The translations under genes and the position numbers were made by a program. Of a DNA stretch of 64,000 nucleotides, positions 50,191 to 60,048 are shown piece by piece. The notes beneath the pieces are model-generated. The model ran no database searches, was not told where the DNA came from, and saw only the letters and a program-made list of their open reading frames with translations. Numbering within the stretch: position 1 is the first letter of the stretch; each line of letters begins with the position of its first letter. The stretch comes from Claveliimonas monacensis. GTDB taxonomy: Bacteria; Bacillota; Clostridia; Lachnospirales; Lachnospiraceae. The stretch is from assembly GCF_014982975.1 (NCBI RefSeq), contig NZ_JADCKL010000002.1, positions 248,001-312,000 of the forward strand. The letters are read 5' to 3'.

Positions 50191-50835
50191 TTACGCTCCT
50201 AAAATGTCCACAATTGCCTGGAATACATCGTCGATATCTAGTGTTCCATCCACCGTCTTCAGAATGCCTGCCTCTGTGTAATAGTCGATCAACGGCTGAG
50301 TCTGCTCATGGTACACATTCAATCTCTTCTGCACGGTCTCCGGCTTGTCATCGTCTCTTAAGATCAGCTCTGCGCCGCACACATCACAGATCCCTTCCTT
50401 CTTTGTGGGGGCATACTCTACATGGTATGTAGCGCCGCAGCCAACGCAGGCTCTTCTTCCGCCCATACGGCGAACGATATTCTCGTCCGGCACATTCACA
50501 TCGATAGCGTAATCCATCTTCTGTCCCATCTTTGCCAGAGCCTCTGTGAGAGCCTCTGCCTGGGGGATCGTTCTCGGGAAGCCGTCCAGAACATAGCCGT
50601 TCTTGCAGTCATCCTGGTTCACACGGTCTACAACCAGATCCACAACCAGCTCATCTGGAACCAGAAGTCCCTGATCCATGTATGTCTTTGCCTTTTTGCC
50701 AAGCTCTGTGCCGTTCTTGATATTTGCCCTGAAAATATCACCGGTGGAAATGTGAGGGATCTCATATTTTGCAGCGATCTTTTTTGCCTGGGTTCCTTTT
50801 CCAGCTCCAGGTGCACCTAACATAATAATTTTCAT
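50191..50835 (-). CDS. adk: Adenylate kinase
   Basis: A 214-residue enzyme that interconverts ATP, ADP and AMP. It has P-loop [12 protein letters not shown] (near 5-16), AMP-binding [11 protein letters not shown], and a zinc lid with four Cys (CVGCGATYH and CDVCG). It lies in the usual spc-operon place after secY, across a 138-nt spacer that has only a small CGCG/CGCG stem. Confidence 0.98.
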   Translation of the reverse strand: MKIIMLGAPGAGKGTQAKKIAAKYEIPHISTGDIFRANIKNGTELGKKAKTYMDQGLLVPDELVVDLVVDRVNQDDCKNGYVLDGFPRTIPQAEALTEALAKMGQKMDYAIDVNVPDENIVRRMGGRRACVGCGATYHVEYAPTKKEGICDVCGAELILRDDDKPETVQKRLNVYHEQTQPLIDYYTEAGILKTVDGTLDIDDVFQAIVDILGA

Positions 50836-50973
50836 ATGTCACTTCCTCCTTATAGCATTTTAACCCGCGAAAAATTTTCCGCGAGTTTAAAACTGAAACA
50901 TGCCCGGCGTGAGCGCCAGCGATGCACAAAATGCACCCTGGCAGATCACTTTGGACACAGCCCACGCAGGGGC

Positions 50974-52290
50974 TTAACTATTTAAAAATCCTTTATAATT
51001 GCGTACCAGCATCTGTGACTCGATCTGTTTGATCGTCTCCAGTATAACACTGACAATGATGATCAGAGATGTGCCGCCAAAGGAAACATTTGCTCCCAGC
51101 CATCCGTTAAAGAAAATAGGCACGATCTGCACAAGAATCAGTCCACATGCGCCGATAAAGATGATGTAATTTAAGATCTTCGTGAGATATTCAACTGTTG
51201 GTTTTCCCGGACGGATACCGGGAATAAATCCACCGCTCTTCTTCATGTTATTTGCGATCTCCATTGGATTAAAGGTAATGGATGTATAGAAATAAGCAAA
51301 AAACACGGTCAGGATGATATATACCACCAGGCCCCATGAATACTGGAGCTGCTGCGGATTACACCAGTTTGACTGGTTCAGTCCGCGGAGGATCTCACTT
51401 CCAATGCCATCCCCATCGCCTTTTCCAAGGAAGGTCACGATCAGGATCGGCGTCTGCATCAGTGAGGATGCGAAGATGATCGGGATCACACCTGCAGTAT
51501 TCACACGGAGCGGAATGTAGGTGGACTGTCCACCAAACATTCTGCGTCCCTGCATTTTCTGGGAATACTGCACAGCAATCCTTCTCTGTCCATCCTGCAG
51601 GAAAATAACGAAAACGACAAGCGCCAGAATGATCGCAAGGATGATCAGCGCTGCCAAACCGCCTGATGCAAGACTCTTCCCTTTCACAAACTGCTCATAA
51701 AGAGTAGCCATGTCGCTGGGGATACGGGAGATAATATTGATCACCAGCACAATGGAGATACCGTTTCCGACACCCTTTTCTGTGATTCTCTCACCGACCC
51801 ACATAAGGAAAGCACTTCCGGCTGTCAATGTCAGTACAACGATAGCTGCATTGACAAAGTTGAACTCTTTGAGAAGTCCCTGACGTCCAAATCCAACTGC
51901 CATAGCTGTTGACTGGATCAGTGCCAGGACGACCGTCAGATAACGGGTAATAGCCGCGATCTTCTTTCGTCCGTCTTCCCCATCCTTATGCATCTCCTCC
52001 AGTTTCGGAATCGCGATGGTCAGAAGCTGCATAATGATGGATGATGTAATGTATGGTGTGATGCTCAGAGCAAGTACGGACATCTGTTCAAAGGAACCAC
52101 CGGTGATGGCGTTAAAAAAGTTAAACGCCTCACCAGTGTTCTGTGCAAAGAAGTCCTGGATGAAATCCGGATCCACACCAGGTGTGGGCAGCTCAGATCC
52201 AATCCTGATCACAATCAGCATCATGAGCGTATACAGGATCTTTTTTCTGATATCCGCAATCTGAAATGCCCTTCTCACTGTCTGAAACAT
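50974..52290 (-). CDS. secY: Protein translocase subunit SecY
   Basis: A 438-residue channel protein with about ten membrane helices. ELPTPGVDPDF, IVVLTLTAGSAFLMWVGERI, GIRPGKPTVEYL (cytoplasmic loop contacting SecA/ribosome) and the C-terminal LVRNYKGFL are characteristic. It forms the Sec pore with SecE and SecG. Its start overlaps the rplO stop (TAATG), so translation is coupled. Confidence 0.97.
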   Translation of the reverse strand: MFQTVRRAFQIADIRKKILYTLMMLIVIRIGSELPTPGVDPDFIQDFFAQNTGEAFNFFNAITGGSFEQMSVLALSITPYITSSIIMQLLTIAIPKLEEMHKDGEDGRKKIAAITRYLTVVLALIQSTAMAVGFGRQGLLKEFNFVNAAIVVLTLTAGSAFLMWVGERITEKGVGNGISIVLVINIISRIPSDMATLYEQFVKGKSLASGGLAALIILAIILALVVFVIFLQDGQRRIAVQYSQKMQGRRMFGGQSTYIPLRVNTAGVIPIIFASSLMQTPILIVTFLGKGDGDGIGSEILRGLNQSNWCNPQQLQYSWGLVVYIILTVFFAYFYTSITFNPMEIANNMKKSGGFIPGIRPGKPTVEYLTKILNYIIFIGACGLILVQIVPIFFNGWLGANVSFGGTSLIIIVSVILETIKQIESQMLVRNYKGFLNS

Positions 52291-52730
52291 TAGATCACCT
52301 CTGCTTTTCCACCAAGAGCCTCTATTTTAGCAGCTGCACCTGCGCTGAATGCATTTGCCTGAACTGTAAGTTTCTTTGTCAGTTCACCGTTTCCAAGGAT
52401 CTTTACGCCGTCCTTAGGATTTTTTACAATGCCCTTCTCGATCAGTGTATCTACAGACACAACTGCATCGTTTTCAAATACTTCGAGAGCGCTCACATTG
52501 ATACCAACAATTGTCTTGCTGTTTCTGTTTGTGAAACCTCTTTTCGGTATTCTTCTATATAATGGCATCTGTCCACCTTCAAAACCTGGTCTTGTGCCGC
52601 CTGAACGGGCCTTCTGTCCCTTGTGTCCCTTTCCGGCAGTCTTGCCGTTTCCGGAGCCATGTCCACGTCCTCTTCTGAAGTTGTTGCTCTGTTTTGCCCC
52701 GTCAGCAGGTCTTAAATTTGATAAGTCCAT
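52290..52730 (-). CDS. rplO: 50S ribosomal protein L15
   Basis: A 146-residue L15. [20 protein letters not shown], the Gly-rich [20 protein letters not shown] and [18 protein letters not shown] are typical. It binds 23S rRNA late in assembly. The gene lies between rpmD and secY, sharing TAATG with secY. Confidence 0.97.
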   Translation of the reverse strand: MDLSNLRPADGAKQSNNFRRGRGHGSGNGKTAGKGHKGQKARSGGTRPGFEGGQMPLYRRIPKRGFTNRNSKTIVGINVSALEVFENDAVVSVDTLIEKGIVKNPKDGVKILGNGELTKKLTVQANAFSAGAAAKIEALGGKAEVI

Positions 52731-52757
52731 TATGACACCTCCTTACTTCTTGATAGT

Positions 52758-52937
52758 CTAAACTTCTTCTACCTTTACTAAATGCTGCACCTGTTTTACC
52801 ATGCCTCTTGTAGCTGCATTGTCCGGTAAAACAACTGTCTTTCCAGTCTTTTTCAGTCCTAAAGCTTCTACTGTTTTCTTATGCTTCGGCACAGCACCGA
52901 TCGTAGATTTTACTAAAGTAATCTTTAAATCTGCCAT
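52758..52937 (-). CDS. rpmD: 50S ribosomal protein L30
   Basis: A 59-residue L30, the bacterial short form. It reads [20 protein letters not shown], a helix, [15 protein letters not shown] and ends [14 protein letters not shown]. The frame was found by reading the gap between rpsE and rplO. ATG 52937 follows GGAGG, and the stop TAG is at 52758. Confidence 0.95.
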   Translation of the reverse strand: MADLKITLVKSTIGAVPKHKKTVEALGLKKTGKTVVLPDNAATRGMVKQVQHLVKVEEV

Positions 52938-52951
52938 TTTTATCTGCCTCC

Positions 52952-53461
52952 TTAGCCTAAGATTTCCTCAATGGATTTACCGCGAAGCTTTGATACCTCT
53001 TCAGGTGTCTTTACTTCCTTTAATCCCTCGATCGTAGCAAGCACAACATTCTGCTTGTTGTTGGAGCCAAGAGATTTTGTACGGATGTTCTTGATTCCTG
53101 CCATCTCGATGACAGCACGCGCCGGACCTCCGGCGATCACTCCGGTACCGTCCGGAGCTGTCTTCAGAAGCACGGATGCGCTTCCGAATTTACCGATCTG
53201 ATCATGTGTGATACTTCCGTTCTCGTCCAGTGCCACTTTGATCAGTTTCTTTGCTGCATCTTCTTTTCCTTTGCGGATCGCTTCCGGGATCTCAGCTGCC
53301 TTTCCTAAGCCTGCGCCCACATGGCCGTTACCATCGCCTACAACTACAAGAGCAGTAAATCTCATGTTGCGGCCACCCTTAACAACCTTGGTTACACGCT
53401 TAATTGACACTACTTTTTCATTTAATTCTAACTGACTAGCATCAATACGTTCCTGTTTCAT
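52952..53461 (-). CDS. rpsE: 30S ribosomal protein S5
   Basis: A 169-residue S5, involved in decoding fidelity. The double-stranded-RNA-binding part has [20 protein letters not shown] and [18 protein letters not shown]; the C-terminal part has [19 protein letters not shown] and [12 protein letters not shown]. Gene order rplR-rpsE-rpmD is standard. Confidence 0.97.
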   Translation of the reverse strand: MKQERIDASQLELNEKVVSIKRVTKVVKGGRNMRFTALVVVGDGNGHVGAGLGKAAEIPEAIRKGKEDAAKKLIKVALDENGSITHDQIGKFGSASVLLKTAPDGTGVIAGGPARAVIEMAGIKNIRTKSLGSNNKQNVVLATIEGLKEVKTPEEVSKLRGKSIEEILG

Positions 53462-53476
53462 GTGTGTTCTCCCTTC

Positions 53477-53845
53477 CTAGAATTCCAGTCCAGCTTCACG
53501 AGCTGCGTCTGCAAGTGCCTGGATCTTTCCGTGATATACAAATCCGCCTCTGTCGAATACGACTTCCTTGATGCCCTTCTCCAGAGCCTTCTCTGCGATC
53601 ACTTTTCCCAGAGCAGCTGCTGCTTCAACATTATTGGTCTTCTCAAGGTTTGCTTTCACATCTTTCTGAAGAGTGGAAGCTGCAACCAGAGTGTTCCCTG
53701 CCACATCATCAATAATCTGTGCATACATATGATTATTGCTTCTGAATACGGCTAAACGTGGGCATTCAGGTGTACCGCTTAAACGGTTACGTAACTTTCT
53801 GTGCTTTTTAACACGTACTTCTGTTCTTGATTTCTTGCTAACCAT
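53477..53845 (-). CDS. rplR: 50S ribosomal protein L18
   Basis: A 122-residue 5S-rRNA-binding protein. [37 protein letters not shown] and [20 protein letters not shown] are typical. ATG 53845 is 9 nt after AAGGAG and gives the usual length; a GTG two codons earlier is too close to the site. Confidence 0.96.
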   Translation of the reverse strand: MVSKKSRTEVRVKKHRKLRNRLSGTPECPRLAVFRSNNHMYAQIIDDVAGNTLVAASTLQKDVKANLEKTNNVEAAAALGKVIAEKALEKGIKEVVFDRGGFVYHGKIQALADAAREAGLEF

Positions 53846-53862
53846 TTTCACACTCTCCTTAT

Positions 53863-54405
53863 TTATTTCTTACCAGTCTTACCAACTTTACGTCTGATAA
53901 CTTCATCGGCATACTTGATACCTTTGCCCTTGTATGGCTCCGGTCTTCTCTTGTCTCTGATCTCAGCCGCATACTGGCCAACTTTCTCTTTGTCAATTCC
54001 CTGGACAGTGATCTTGTTCTGGCCTTCCACAACAGTCTCAACGCCTTCCGGATCGGTCATTTCTACCGGATGAGAGTATCCTAAGCTGAGTGTCAGCTTA
54101 TTTCCGGCTTTTGCAGCCCTGTAACCAACACCGTTTACTTCCAGGACTTTCTTGTATCCTTCAGTAACACCAACAACCATGTTGTTGATCAGTGTTCTTG
54201 TCAGGCCGTGAAGGGATTTCATCTTCTTCAGGTCGTTCGGTCTTGTGACAACGATCTGATCTCCCTCCTGCTTAATTTCCATTTCAACCGGAAGCTCTTT
54301 CTCAAGAGTTCCCTTAGGACCTTTAACGGTCACTTTGTTATTCTCTGCAATCTCAACAGTTACGCCTGCCGGGATTGTAATTGGCAGTCTTCCTATACGT
54401 GACAT
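53863..54405 (-). CDS. rplF: 50S ribosomal protein L6
   Basis: A 180-residue L6 with two similar alpha-beta halves. [38 protein letters not shown] and the C-terminal [20 protein letters not shown] are canonical. It is preceded by a 279-nt spacer carrying several repeat hairpins where rpsH and rplF are normally close together. Confidence 0.97.
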   Translation of the reverse strand: MSRIGRLPITIPAGVTVEIAENNKVTVKGPKGTLEKELPVEMEIKQEGDQIVVTRPNDLKKMKSLHGLTRTLINNMVVGVTEGYKKVLEVNGVGYRAAKAGNKLTLSLGYSHPVEMTDPEGVETVVEGQNKITVQGIDKEKVGQYAAEIRDKRRPEPYKGKGIKYADEVIRRKVGKTGKK

Positions 54406-54473
54406 ACCATGTCCTCCTTAACTTAAATTTTCGGAGCAGATGCTTTAGCCTGCTCTGTTTTCAGTCACATTGA

Positions 54474-54505
54474 GCACTTAGCGAGGTTTTTTACGAGCTT
54501 AGTGC
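54474..54505 (-). repeat. Intergenic hairpin repeat (rpsH-rplF spacer, copy a)
   Basis: GCACTTAGCGAGG and CGAGCTTAGTGC form a stem with one T-T mismatch around TTTTTTA. Confidence 0.75.
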
Positions 54506-54517
54506 GAAAGTGCACTC

Positions 54518-54554
54518 GGCCCACTTGGCGAGGTCCCTCACGAGCCTAGTGGCC
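54518..54554 (-). repeat. Intergenic hairpin repeat (rpsH-rplF spacer, copy b)
   Basis: Arms CACTTGGCGAGG and CGAGCCTAGTG, clamped by GGCC/GGCC, repeat the pattern of copy a 13 nt further on. Confidence 0.75.
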
Positions 54555-54600
54555 GTAGTGTGTCCTCTTCCCCGCATGCTCATTTATTTTTTATAAGGAT

Positions 54601-54676
54601 GTTCTTCTCGCTCCGCTCGAAGAACGGCCTTCTCACTAGGTTCAAGCTGCGCCTTACGGCTTGCTTTCACCAAGTG
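54601..54676 (-). repeat. Two further hairpins in the rpsH-rplF spacer
   Basis: GTTCTTC/GAAGAAC (54601-54625) is followed by CACTAGGT/ACCAAGTG (54634-54676). The latter again has the CACT-N-GG / CC-N-AGTG arm pattern, immediately after the rpsH stop in the transcript. Confidence 0.65.
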
Positions 54677-54684
54677 TTCAGTGC

Positions 54685-55086
54685 CTACCAAACGAAAGCC
54701 AGAACTTCTCCGCCTACGCCCAGTTTTCTTGCTTCTCTGTCAGTGATCACGCCCTGGTTTGTGGAGATGATCGCTGTTCCCAGTCCACCGAGAACCTTGG
54801 GAAGCTCCTCGCTGCTGGCGTATACACGCAGACCCGGCTTGGAGATTCTCTTCAGTCCGGAGATGACTTTCTCGTTCTTATCTGCGCCATATTTTAATGT
54901 CACACGGATCGTGCTGAACGCGCCGTCCTCTACGATCTCGTATTTTGCAATATATCCCTCATTGTATAAGATGTCTGCAATAGCGACCTTCATCTTGGAT
55001 GCGGGGATATCTACTGTATCGTGTTTTGCAGTGTTTGCATTACGGATTCTTGTAAGCATATCTGCAATAGGATCACTCATAGTCAT
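54685..55086 (-). CDS. rpsH: 30S ribosomal protein S8
   Basis: A 133-residue S8 that binds 16S rRNA helix 21. [34 protein letters not shown] and [19 protein letters not shown] are typical. ATG 55086 has AGGAGG 9 nt upstream; the Met two codons later is less well placed. It sits 15 nt after rpsN. Confidence 0.97.
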   Translation of the reverse strand: MTMSDPIADMLTRIRNANTAKHDTVDIPASKMKVAIADILYNEGYIAKYEIVEDGAFSTIRVTLKYGADKNEKVISGLKRISKPGLRVYASSEELPKVLGGLGTAIISTNQGVITDREARKLGVGGEVLAFVW

Positions 55087-55101
55087 GGATTGCTTCCTCC
55101 T

Positions 55102-55287
55102 TTACCAACTTGCCTTTTTCACACCCGGGATCTGTCCTTTGTATGCCAGTTCGCGGAAGCAAACACGGCAGATACCATATTTTCTCAAATATGCGTGCGG
55201 ACGACCGCAGATCCTGCAGCGGTTGTATTCTCTTGTGGAGAATTTCTGCTTGCGCTGCTGTTTGATTTTCATTGCTGTCTTAGCCAT
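55102..55287 (-). CDS. rpsN: 30S ribosomal protein S14, zinc type
   Basis: A 61-residue S14 of the short zinc-binding (type Z) form: [20 protein letters not shown] supplies two CxxC pairs. [19 protein letters not shown] precedes it, and the end is [11 protein letters not shown]. It lies between rplE and rpsH with gaps under 20 nt. Confidence 0.97.
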   Translation of the reverse strand: MAKTAMKIKQQRKQKFSTREYNRCRICGRPHAYLRKYGICRVCFRELAYKGQIPGVKKASW

Positions 55288-55298
55288 AATTTACCTCC

Positions 55299-55838
55299 TT
55301 ATTTTGTAAACGGCATGTTGAACTGTTTTAACAGCTCGCGAGCCTCTTCGTCTGTCTTTGCAGTGGTTACAAAGATGATGTCCATACCTCTCACTTTGTC
55401 AACCTTATCGTACTCGATCTCCGGGAAGATGAGCTGCTCTTTGATACCGAGAGCGTAGTTACCTCTTCCGTCAAACGCGTTCGGGTTTACACCTCTGAAG
55501 TCACGTACACGGGGAAGGGCAAGATTGATGAGACGGTCAACGAACTCATACATCTTCTCTCCTCTTAAAGTAACCTTGCATCCGATCGGCATACCCTCTC
55601 TGATCTTGAAGTTTGCCACAGATTTCTTGGCCTTGCAGATCACTGCTTTCTGTCCTGTGATCTTCTCCAGGTCAGCAACCGCTGACTCTAAAACTTTGTG
55701 ATTGTCTTTTGCCTCGCCTACGCCCATGTTGATAACAACCTTGTCGAGCTTCGGCACTTCCATGATATTTTTATAACCAAACTTTTTGTTCATCGCGTCG
55801 ATGATCTCGTTCTGGTACTGTTCTTTCAGTCTGCTCAA
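55299..55838 (-). CDS. rplE: 50S ribosomal protein L5
   Basis: A 179-residue 5S-rRNA-binding protein. [40 protein letters not shown] and [20 protein letters not shown] are canonical. The start is TTG 55838, 9 nt after GGAGG; there is no ATG at this position, which is unusual for so highly expressed a gene. Confidence 0.96.
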   Translation of the reverse strand: MSRLKEQYQNEIIDAMNKKFGYKNIMEVPKLDKVVINMGVGEAKDNHKVLESAVADLEKITGQKAVICKAKKSVANFKIREGMPIGCKVTLRGEKMYEFVDRLINLALPRVRDFRGVNPNAFDGRGNYALGIKEQLIFPEIEYDKVDKVRGMDIIFVTTAKTDEEARELLKQFNMPFTK

Positions 55839-55863
55839 AGCACTGGACCTCCTTCCTCAACAA

Positions 55864-56175
55864 TTAATCGATTACTTCGCCTGTTGACTTTGCAACGCGG
55901 ACTTTCTTGTCGCCATCCATCTTGAACCCTACTCTTGTAGCTTTTCCTTTGTGGATGTACATTACGTTAGAAATATCAATAGGTCCTTCCTGATGAACGA
56001 TACCGCCATTCTGATTGGAAACACTCGGTTTTGTGTGTTTTGTCAGCATGTTGATACCCTCAACGAGAACTGTACCGTCTTTCTGATTAACAGCGATAAC
56101 TTTGCCTTCTTTGTCTTTGTCTTTTCCAGCAATAACCTTAACCATATCGCCCTTTTTGATCTTCATAGTTGACAT
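55864..56175 (-). CDS. rplX: 50S ribosomal protein L24
   Basis: A 103-residue assembly-initiating protein with a KOW motif: [20 protein letters not shown], then [20 protein letters not shown] and [13 protein letters not shown] 56175 is used; a Met three codons later is further from the GGAGG. It follows rplN by 17 nt. Confidence 0.96.
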   Translation of the reverse strand: MSTMKIKKGDMVKVIAGKDKDKEGKVIAVNQKDGTVLVEGINMLTKHTKPSVSNQNGGIVHQEGPIDISNVMYIHKGKATRVGFKMDGDKKVRVAKSTGEVID

Positions 56176-56192
56176 CTTATTCTCGCACCTCC

Positions 56193-56561
56193 TTAAAGTA
56201 CTTCCGGAGCCAGGGAAACGATCTTCATAAACTGTTTGTCACGAAGCTCCCTTGCAACGGGCCCGAAGATACGGGTTCCTCTTGGGTTTTTGTCTTCTTT
56301 AATAATTACAGCAGCGTTCTCGTCGAAACGGATGTAGGAACCATCTTTACGGCGAGTACCTTTTACAGTACGTACAACTACAGCCTTAACTACATCGCCT
56401 TTTTTTACAACGCCGCCTGGTGTTGCATCTTTAACGGAAGCAACGATCACATCGCCGATGCTCGCATATCTTCTTGTGGAACCGCCAAGCACACGGATGC
56501 AGAGTAACTCTTTCGCACCTGTATTGTCTGCTACTTTCAGTCTGCTTTCTTGCTGTATCAT
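56193..56561 (-). CDS. rplN: 50S ribosomal protein L14
   Basis: A 122-residue intersubunit-bridge protein. [40 protein letters not shown] and [20 protein letters not shown] match the family at the usual length. It lies between rpsQ and rplX. Confidence 0.98.
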   Translation of the reverse strand: MIQQESRLKVADNTGAKELLCIRVLGGSTRRYASIGDVIVASVKDATPGGVVKKGDVVKAVVVRTVKGTRRKDGSYIRFDENAAVIIKEDKNPRGTRIFGPVARELRDKQFMKIVSLAPEVL

Positions 56562-56580
56562 GCAGGTTTCCCTCCTTATA

Positions 56581-56835
56581 CTATTTCACTTTTTCCATGA
56601 TCTCGACAAGTCTCCATCTCTTATCCTTGGACAGCGGCCTTGTCTCCATAACTTTTACCTTATCGCCGATGCTGCACTCGTTTGCTTCATCGTGGGCTTT
56701 CAGCTTATAAGTTCTCTTTACGATTTTTCCGTAAAGTGGATGTTTTACATTGTCTTCAACAGCAACTACGATCGTCTTGTCCATCTTGTTGCTGACTACT
56801 TTACCAACACGTGTCTTTCTAAGATTTCTTTCCAC
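56581..56835 (-). CDS. rpsQ: 30S ribosomal protein S17
   Basis: An 84-residue OB-fold primary-binding protein. [39 protein letters not shown] and [20 protein letters not shown] are typical. The start is GTG 56835, 7 nt after AAGGAG. Confidence 0.97.
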   Translation of the reverse strand: MERNLRKTRVGKVVSNKMDKTIVVAVEDNVKHPLYGKIVKRTYKLKAHDEANECSIGDKVKVMETRPLSKDKRWRLVEIMEKVK

Positions 56836-56870
56836 GGTGTTACTCCTTTCTCTGCGTTTTACTCAAAAAG

Positions 56871-57074
56871 CTAGGCATTGCTCTTTTCTGTGATCACAGT
56901 CTGGATCCTTGCGATGTTCTTTCTAACTTCTTTGATTCTGCTGGTGTTGTCCAGCTGGTTTGTTGCGTTCTGGAACCGTAAGTTGAAAAGTTCCTTTTTA
57001 GCAGCTACTAATTCTTCGTTCAGCTCTGCAGCTGATTTTGTTCTTAAATCTTCTACAAATGCATTAATTTTCAC
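56871..57074 (-). CDS. rpmC: 50S ribosomal protein L29
   Basis: A 67-residue two-helix protein at the exit tunnel. [20 protein letters not shown] and [20 protein letters not shown] are characteristic. The start is probably GTG 57074 (family begins (M)KINAFVEDL), 6 nt after GGCGGTG; GTG 57083 is too close to the site. It overlaps rplP by 11 nt. Confidence 0.94.
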   Translation of the reverse strand: MKINAFVEDLRTKSAAELNEELVAAKKELFNLRFQNATNQLDNTSRIKEVRKNIARIQTVITEKSNA

Positions 57075-57501
57075 TGTTATCACCGCCTTCTAAGTCTGCG
57101 CGAGAAACGACTTTACATTTACAAGGTAACTTGTGTGTTGCCAGGCGAAGAGCTTCTCTTGCCACTTCCTCAGGTACGCCTGCGATCTCGAACATTACGC
57201 GTCCCGGTTTTACAACTGCCACCCAGTATTCCAGGGTACCTTTACCGGAACCCATACGTGTTTCAGCTGGTTTTGTAGTTACTGGTTTATCTGGGAATAT
57301 CTTAATCCATACTTTACCGCCACGCTTGATGTAACGTGTCATAGCGATACGGGCAGCCTCGATCTGGTTTGATTTGATCCAGCAGGGCTCTGTTGCAACG
57401 ATACCATATTCACCATATGAAAGCGTGTTTCCACGAAGCGCTTTTCCTTTCATGGAGCCACGGAACTGTTTACGACGTTTTACTCTTTTTGGCATTAACA
57501 T
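57064..57501 (-). CDS. rplP: 50S ribosomal protein L16
   Basis: A 145-residue protein near the A-site t[43 protein letters not shown] and [20 protein letters not shown] are canonical, and [19 protein letters not shown] closes it. ATG 57501 overlaps the rpsC stop (TAATG) and has GGGAG 9 nt upstream. Confidence 0.97.
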   Translation of the reverse strand: MLMPKRVKRRKQFRGSMKGKALRGNTLSYGEYGIVATEPCWIKSNQIEAARIAMTRYIKRGGKVWIKIFPDKPVTTKPAETRMGSGKGTLEYWVAVVKPGRVMFEIAGVPEEVAREALRLATHKLPCKCKVVSRADLEGGDNSEN

Positions 57502-58157
57502 TATTTATCGCTCCCTTCCTTTGCTGCCTTTTCCGGAAGAACCTCGCCTTTGTAGACCCAAACTTTTACGCCAACTTTTCCGTAAGTTGTGTCTGCCTCG
57601 GCAAATCCGTAGTCAATGTCTGCTCTCAGTGTCTGAAGAGGGATTGTTCCCTCGCTGTAGAACTCTGTACGGGCCATATCTGCTCCGCCAAGACGTCCTG
57701 ATACGGAAGTCTTAACTCCAAGAGCGCCAGCCTTCATTGTCCTGGACATACAGGACTTCATTGCACGTCTGAAGGAGATACGGTTCTCAAGCTGCTGGGC
57801 GATGTTCTCAGCTACCAGCTGCGCGTCTTTGTCCGGTCTCTTCACTTCTTTGATGTCTACAACCAGTTTCTTGTCTGTATATTTTGCAAGCTCGCCTTTC
57901 ACTTTCTCGATCTCGGAGCCGCCCTTACCGATAACTACGCCCGGTTTTGCTGTGTAGACAATGATCTTCACGCGGTCAGATGCTCTCTCGATCTCGATTC
58001 TGGAAATGCCTGCGCTGTATAATCTCTTCTTCAGAAATGTTCTGATTTCATGGTCCTCTACAAGATTGTCAGCGAAATCTTTCTCTGCGTACCATCTGGA
58101 GTCCCAATCTTTGATAATGCCGACTCTTAAACCATGAGGATTAACTTTCTGTCCCAT
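57501..58157 (-). CDS. rpsC: 30S ribosomal protein S3
   Basis: A 218-residue S3 at the mRNA entry channel. [20 protein letters not shown], the KH domain with [14 protein letters not shown]-like GKGG loop, and [20 protein letters not shown] are typical. Start ATG 58157 follows AGGAGGG; ten upstream in-frame codons are not part of the family. Confidence 0.97.
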   Translation of the reverse strand: MGQKVNPHGLRVGIIKDWDSRWYAEKDFADNLVEDHEIRTFLKKRLYSAGISRIEIERASDRVKIIVYTAKPGVVIGKGGSEIEKVKGELAKYTDKKLVVDIKEVKRPDKDAQLVAENIAQQLENRISFRRAMKSCMSRTMKAGALGVKTSVSGRLGGADMARTEFYSEGTIPLQTLRADIDYGFAEADTTYGKVGVKVWVYKGEVLPEKAAKEGSDK

Positions 58158-58167
58158 AATACCCTCC

Positions 58168-58554
58168 TTATCTTTCATCAAGCACAAGTGTGATGTGGCT
58201 CATTCTCTTCTCGATCCTGTAAGCCCTGCCCTGTGCTCTAGGTCTGATTCTCTTCATTGTTGGTCCCTTATTTGCATAAGCCTCTGCAATATAAAGGTTC
58301 TCAGCATTCATACCATTGTTGTTCTCAGCATTTGCGATTGCTGACTCTAACAGTTTCTTTATAATACTTGAAGCATATCTTGGATTGTAAGTTAAAATTC
58401 CAAGTGCTGTTGTTACATCCTTACCTCTGATGGCGTCCAGTACGAAGCATGCTTTCTGAACAGAAACCCTAGCATAGGATAACTTTGCTGAAGGTCTTGT
58501 GTCCTTGTTAGCATTTCTCTCTCTCTTGATCTGGGATCTATGTCCTTTTGCCAT
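58168..58554 (-). CDS. rplV: 50S ribosomal protein L22
   Basis: A 128-residue exit-tunnel protein. [40 protein letters not shown] and the extended hairpin [20 protein letters not shown], where macrolide-resistance changes occur, are intact. ATG 58554 is 8 nt after GGAGG. Confidence 0.97.
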   Translation of the reverse strand: MAKGHRSQIKRERNANKDTRPSAKLSYARVSVQKACFVLDAIRGKDVTTALGILTYNPRYASSIIKKLLESAIANAENNNGMNAENLYIAEAYANKGPTMKRIRPRAQGRAYRIEKRMSHITLVLDER

Positions 58555-58584
58555 GGATGAACCCTCCTTTCAAATTAGCCTTAT

Positions 58585-58866
58585 TTATCTCACTCTTGAT
58601 TTCTTTTCGTCTTTTCCATGTCCTCTGTATGTTCTGGTTGCTACGAACTCACCGAGTTTGTGTCCAACCATATCTTCCGTCACATATACCGGCACATGTT
58701 TTCTTCCGTCATGAACGGCGATCGTGTGTCCTACCATGCTCGGGAAGATCGTAGAACGGCGAGACCATGTCTTGATAACGGACTTCTCTCCGGATGCGTT
58801 CATTGCATCGATCTTTTTAAGCAGGCTTGCGTCTGCGAATGGTCCTTTTTTAAGTGAACGAGCCAT
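58585..58866 (-). CDS. rpsS: 30S ribosomal protein S19
   Basis: A 93-residue head protein. [40 protein letters not shown] and [20 protein letters not shown] are canonical. It lies between rplB and rplV with gaps of about 30 nt. Confidence 0.98.
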   Translation of the reverse strand: MARSLKKGPFADASLLKKIDAMNASGEKSVIKTWSRRSTIFPSMVGHTIAVHDGRKHVPVYVTEDMVGHKLGEFVATRTYRGHGKDEKKSRVR

Positions 58867-58891
58867 TAGTTCTACCTCCTTGTGAAACTAT

Positions 58892-59734
58892 TTATTTGAT
58901 TCCTTTACCGTCACGTCTTCTTACGATCAGCTTGTTAGAATGTTTATTCTTCTTGCGGGTCTTAAGACCAAGAGCCGGTTTGCCCCAAGGTGTACACGGA
59001 CCCGGACGGCCGATACCGGTCTTACCTTCACCACCACCGTGCGGATGGTCATTCGGGTTCATAACAGAACCGCGCACTGTAGGGCGGAAGCCCATGTAGC
59101 GTTTACGTCCCGCTTTACCGATGTTGATCAGGTTGTGATCTCCGTTTCCTACCACACCGATAGATGCGCGGCACTCGATCGGAACCATTCTCATTTCACC
59201 AGATGGAAGTCTGAGGGTTGCATATTTTCCTTCTTTAGCCATTAACTGGGCGCTGTTTCCAGCGGAACGAACAAGCTGTCCGCCCTTGCCCGGGTAAAGC
59301 TCAATGTTGTGGATCTGTGTACCAACCGGGATGCGTGAAAGCGGCAGGCAGTTTCCTACTCTTACCTCAGCCTCAGGTCCGTTCATGACTTTCATGCCAT
59401 CTGTCAGTCCCTGGGGTGCCAGGATGTATGCTTTCTCACCATCCTCGTAGCAGATCAGCGCGATGTTTGCAGATCTGTTCGGATCGTACTCAATACCAAC
59501 TACTGTAGCCTGGATACCATCTTTTCTTCTCTTGAAATCGATGATCCTGTATTTTCTCTTAGCTCCGCCTCCGCGGTGTCTTACTGTAATCTTTCCCTGA
59601 TTATTACGTCCTGCCTGGCTGCTCTTGGAAGCAAGCAGAGATTTCTCTGGAGTCGTCTTTGTGATTTCAGCGAAATCAGATCCAGTCATCTGTCTTCTGG
59701 AAGGCGTATATGGGTTATAGGTTTTAATTCCCAT
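58892..59734 (-). CDS. rplB: 50S ribosomal protein L2
   Basis: A 280-residue protein essential for subunit joining and peptidyl transfer. [40 protein letters not shown] and the catalytic-loop region [20 protein letters not shown] are canonical. Start ATG 59734 follows AAGGAG at 8 nt. The 314-nt spacer before it is far longer than normal and highly structured. Confidence 0.98.
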   Translation of the reverse strand: MGIKTYNPYTPSRRQMTGSDFAEITKTTPEKSLLASKSSQAGRNNQGKITVRHRGGGAKRKYRIIDFKRRKDGIQATVVGIEYDPNRSANIALICYEDGEKAYILAPQGLTDGMKVMNGPEAEVRVGNCLPLSRIPVGTQIHNIELYPGKGGQLVRSAGNSAQLMAKEGKYATLRLPSGEMRMVPIECRASIGVVGNGDHNLINIGKAGRKRYMGFRPTVRGSVMNPNDHPHGGGEGKTGIGRPGPCTPWGKPALGLKTRKKNKHSNKLIVRRRDGKGIK

Positions 59735-59790
59735 GATTGCTTCTCCTTTCAATGCTAATTATTTGTGTCACGGAATTGCACCGTATATCC

Positions 59791-59917
59791 GCGATAAGCA
59801 GAGTGAGAATTATTGCGGATAAGACTGCCACGCTTGCGTGAGCAGGCTTATGCGAAATAATTTGAGCGTGTAACGCGACTGAGGGACCGCAGGTCCCGAG
59901 GTCACGCTGCTTATCGC
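59791..59917 (-). ncRNA. Putative three-way-junction RNA element in the rplW-rplB spacer
   Basis: Closing stem GCGATAAGCA/TGCTTATCGC (perfect, 10 bp). Inside it, one arm pairs AATTATT with AATAATT, ATAAG with CTTAT, CTGC with GCAG and CACGC with GCGTG in succession; the second arm pairs GCGTG with CACGC and contains GGGACC/GGTCCC. The nested perfect pairing over 127 nt suggests a selected RNA fold or a miniature mobile element. No known RNA class was recognised. Confidence 0.6.
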
Positions 59918-59922
59918 TGTGG

Positions 59923-59948
59923 ATCCATTGGAGTTATCCGCAATGGAT
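59923..59948 (-). repeat. Short hairpin in the rplW-rplB spacer
   Basis: ATCCATTG pairs perfectly with CAATGGAT around a 10-nt loop, between the three-way element and the repeat hairpin. Confidence 0.6.
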
Positions 59949-59954
59949 TTACAG

Positions 59955-59999
59955 GTTCGCTCAACTAGGCTCGAAAGCACCTCGCCAAGTTTCGCGAAC
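59955..59999 (-). repeat. Intergenic hairpin repeat (rplW-rplB spacer, copy 1)
   Basis: GTTCGC/GCGAAC encloses arms that read AACTTGGCGAGG and CGAGCCTAGTT on the transcript, nearly identical to copy b of the rpsH-rplF spacer and to the rpsM-rpsK copy. Confidence 0.75.
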
Positions 60000-60006
60000 G
60001 GGGTCC

Positions 60007-60048
60007 GACTAAGCTTCAGCCTTCGCTATCGCTCGCCTTCAGCAAGTC
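60007..60048 (-). repeat. Intergenic hairpin repeat (rplW-rplB spacer, copy 2)
   Basis: GACT/AGTC arms with an inner GAAGGCGAGC segment begin directly after the rplW stop codon. The inner GGCGAGCnATnGCGAAG stretch recurs after the rpsM-rpsK hairpin. Confidence 0.6.

Noticed and set aside
54560-55309. 249-residue plus-strand open frame
   Set aside because: Antisense to rpsH and rpsN; no supporting signals.
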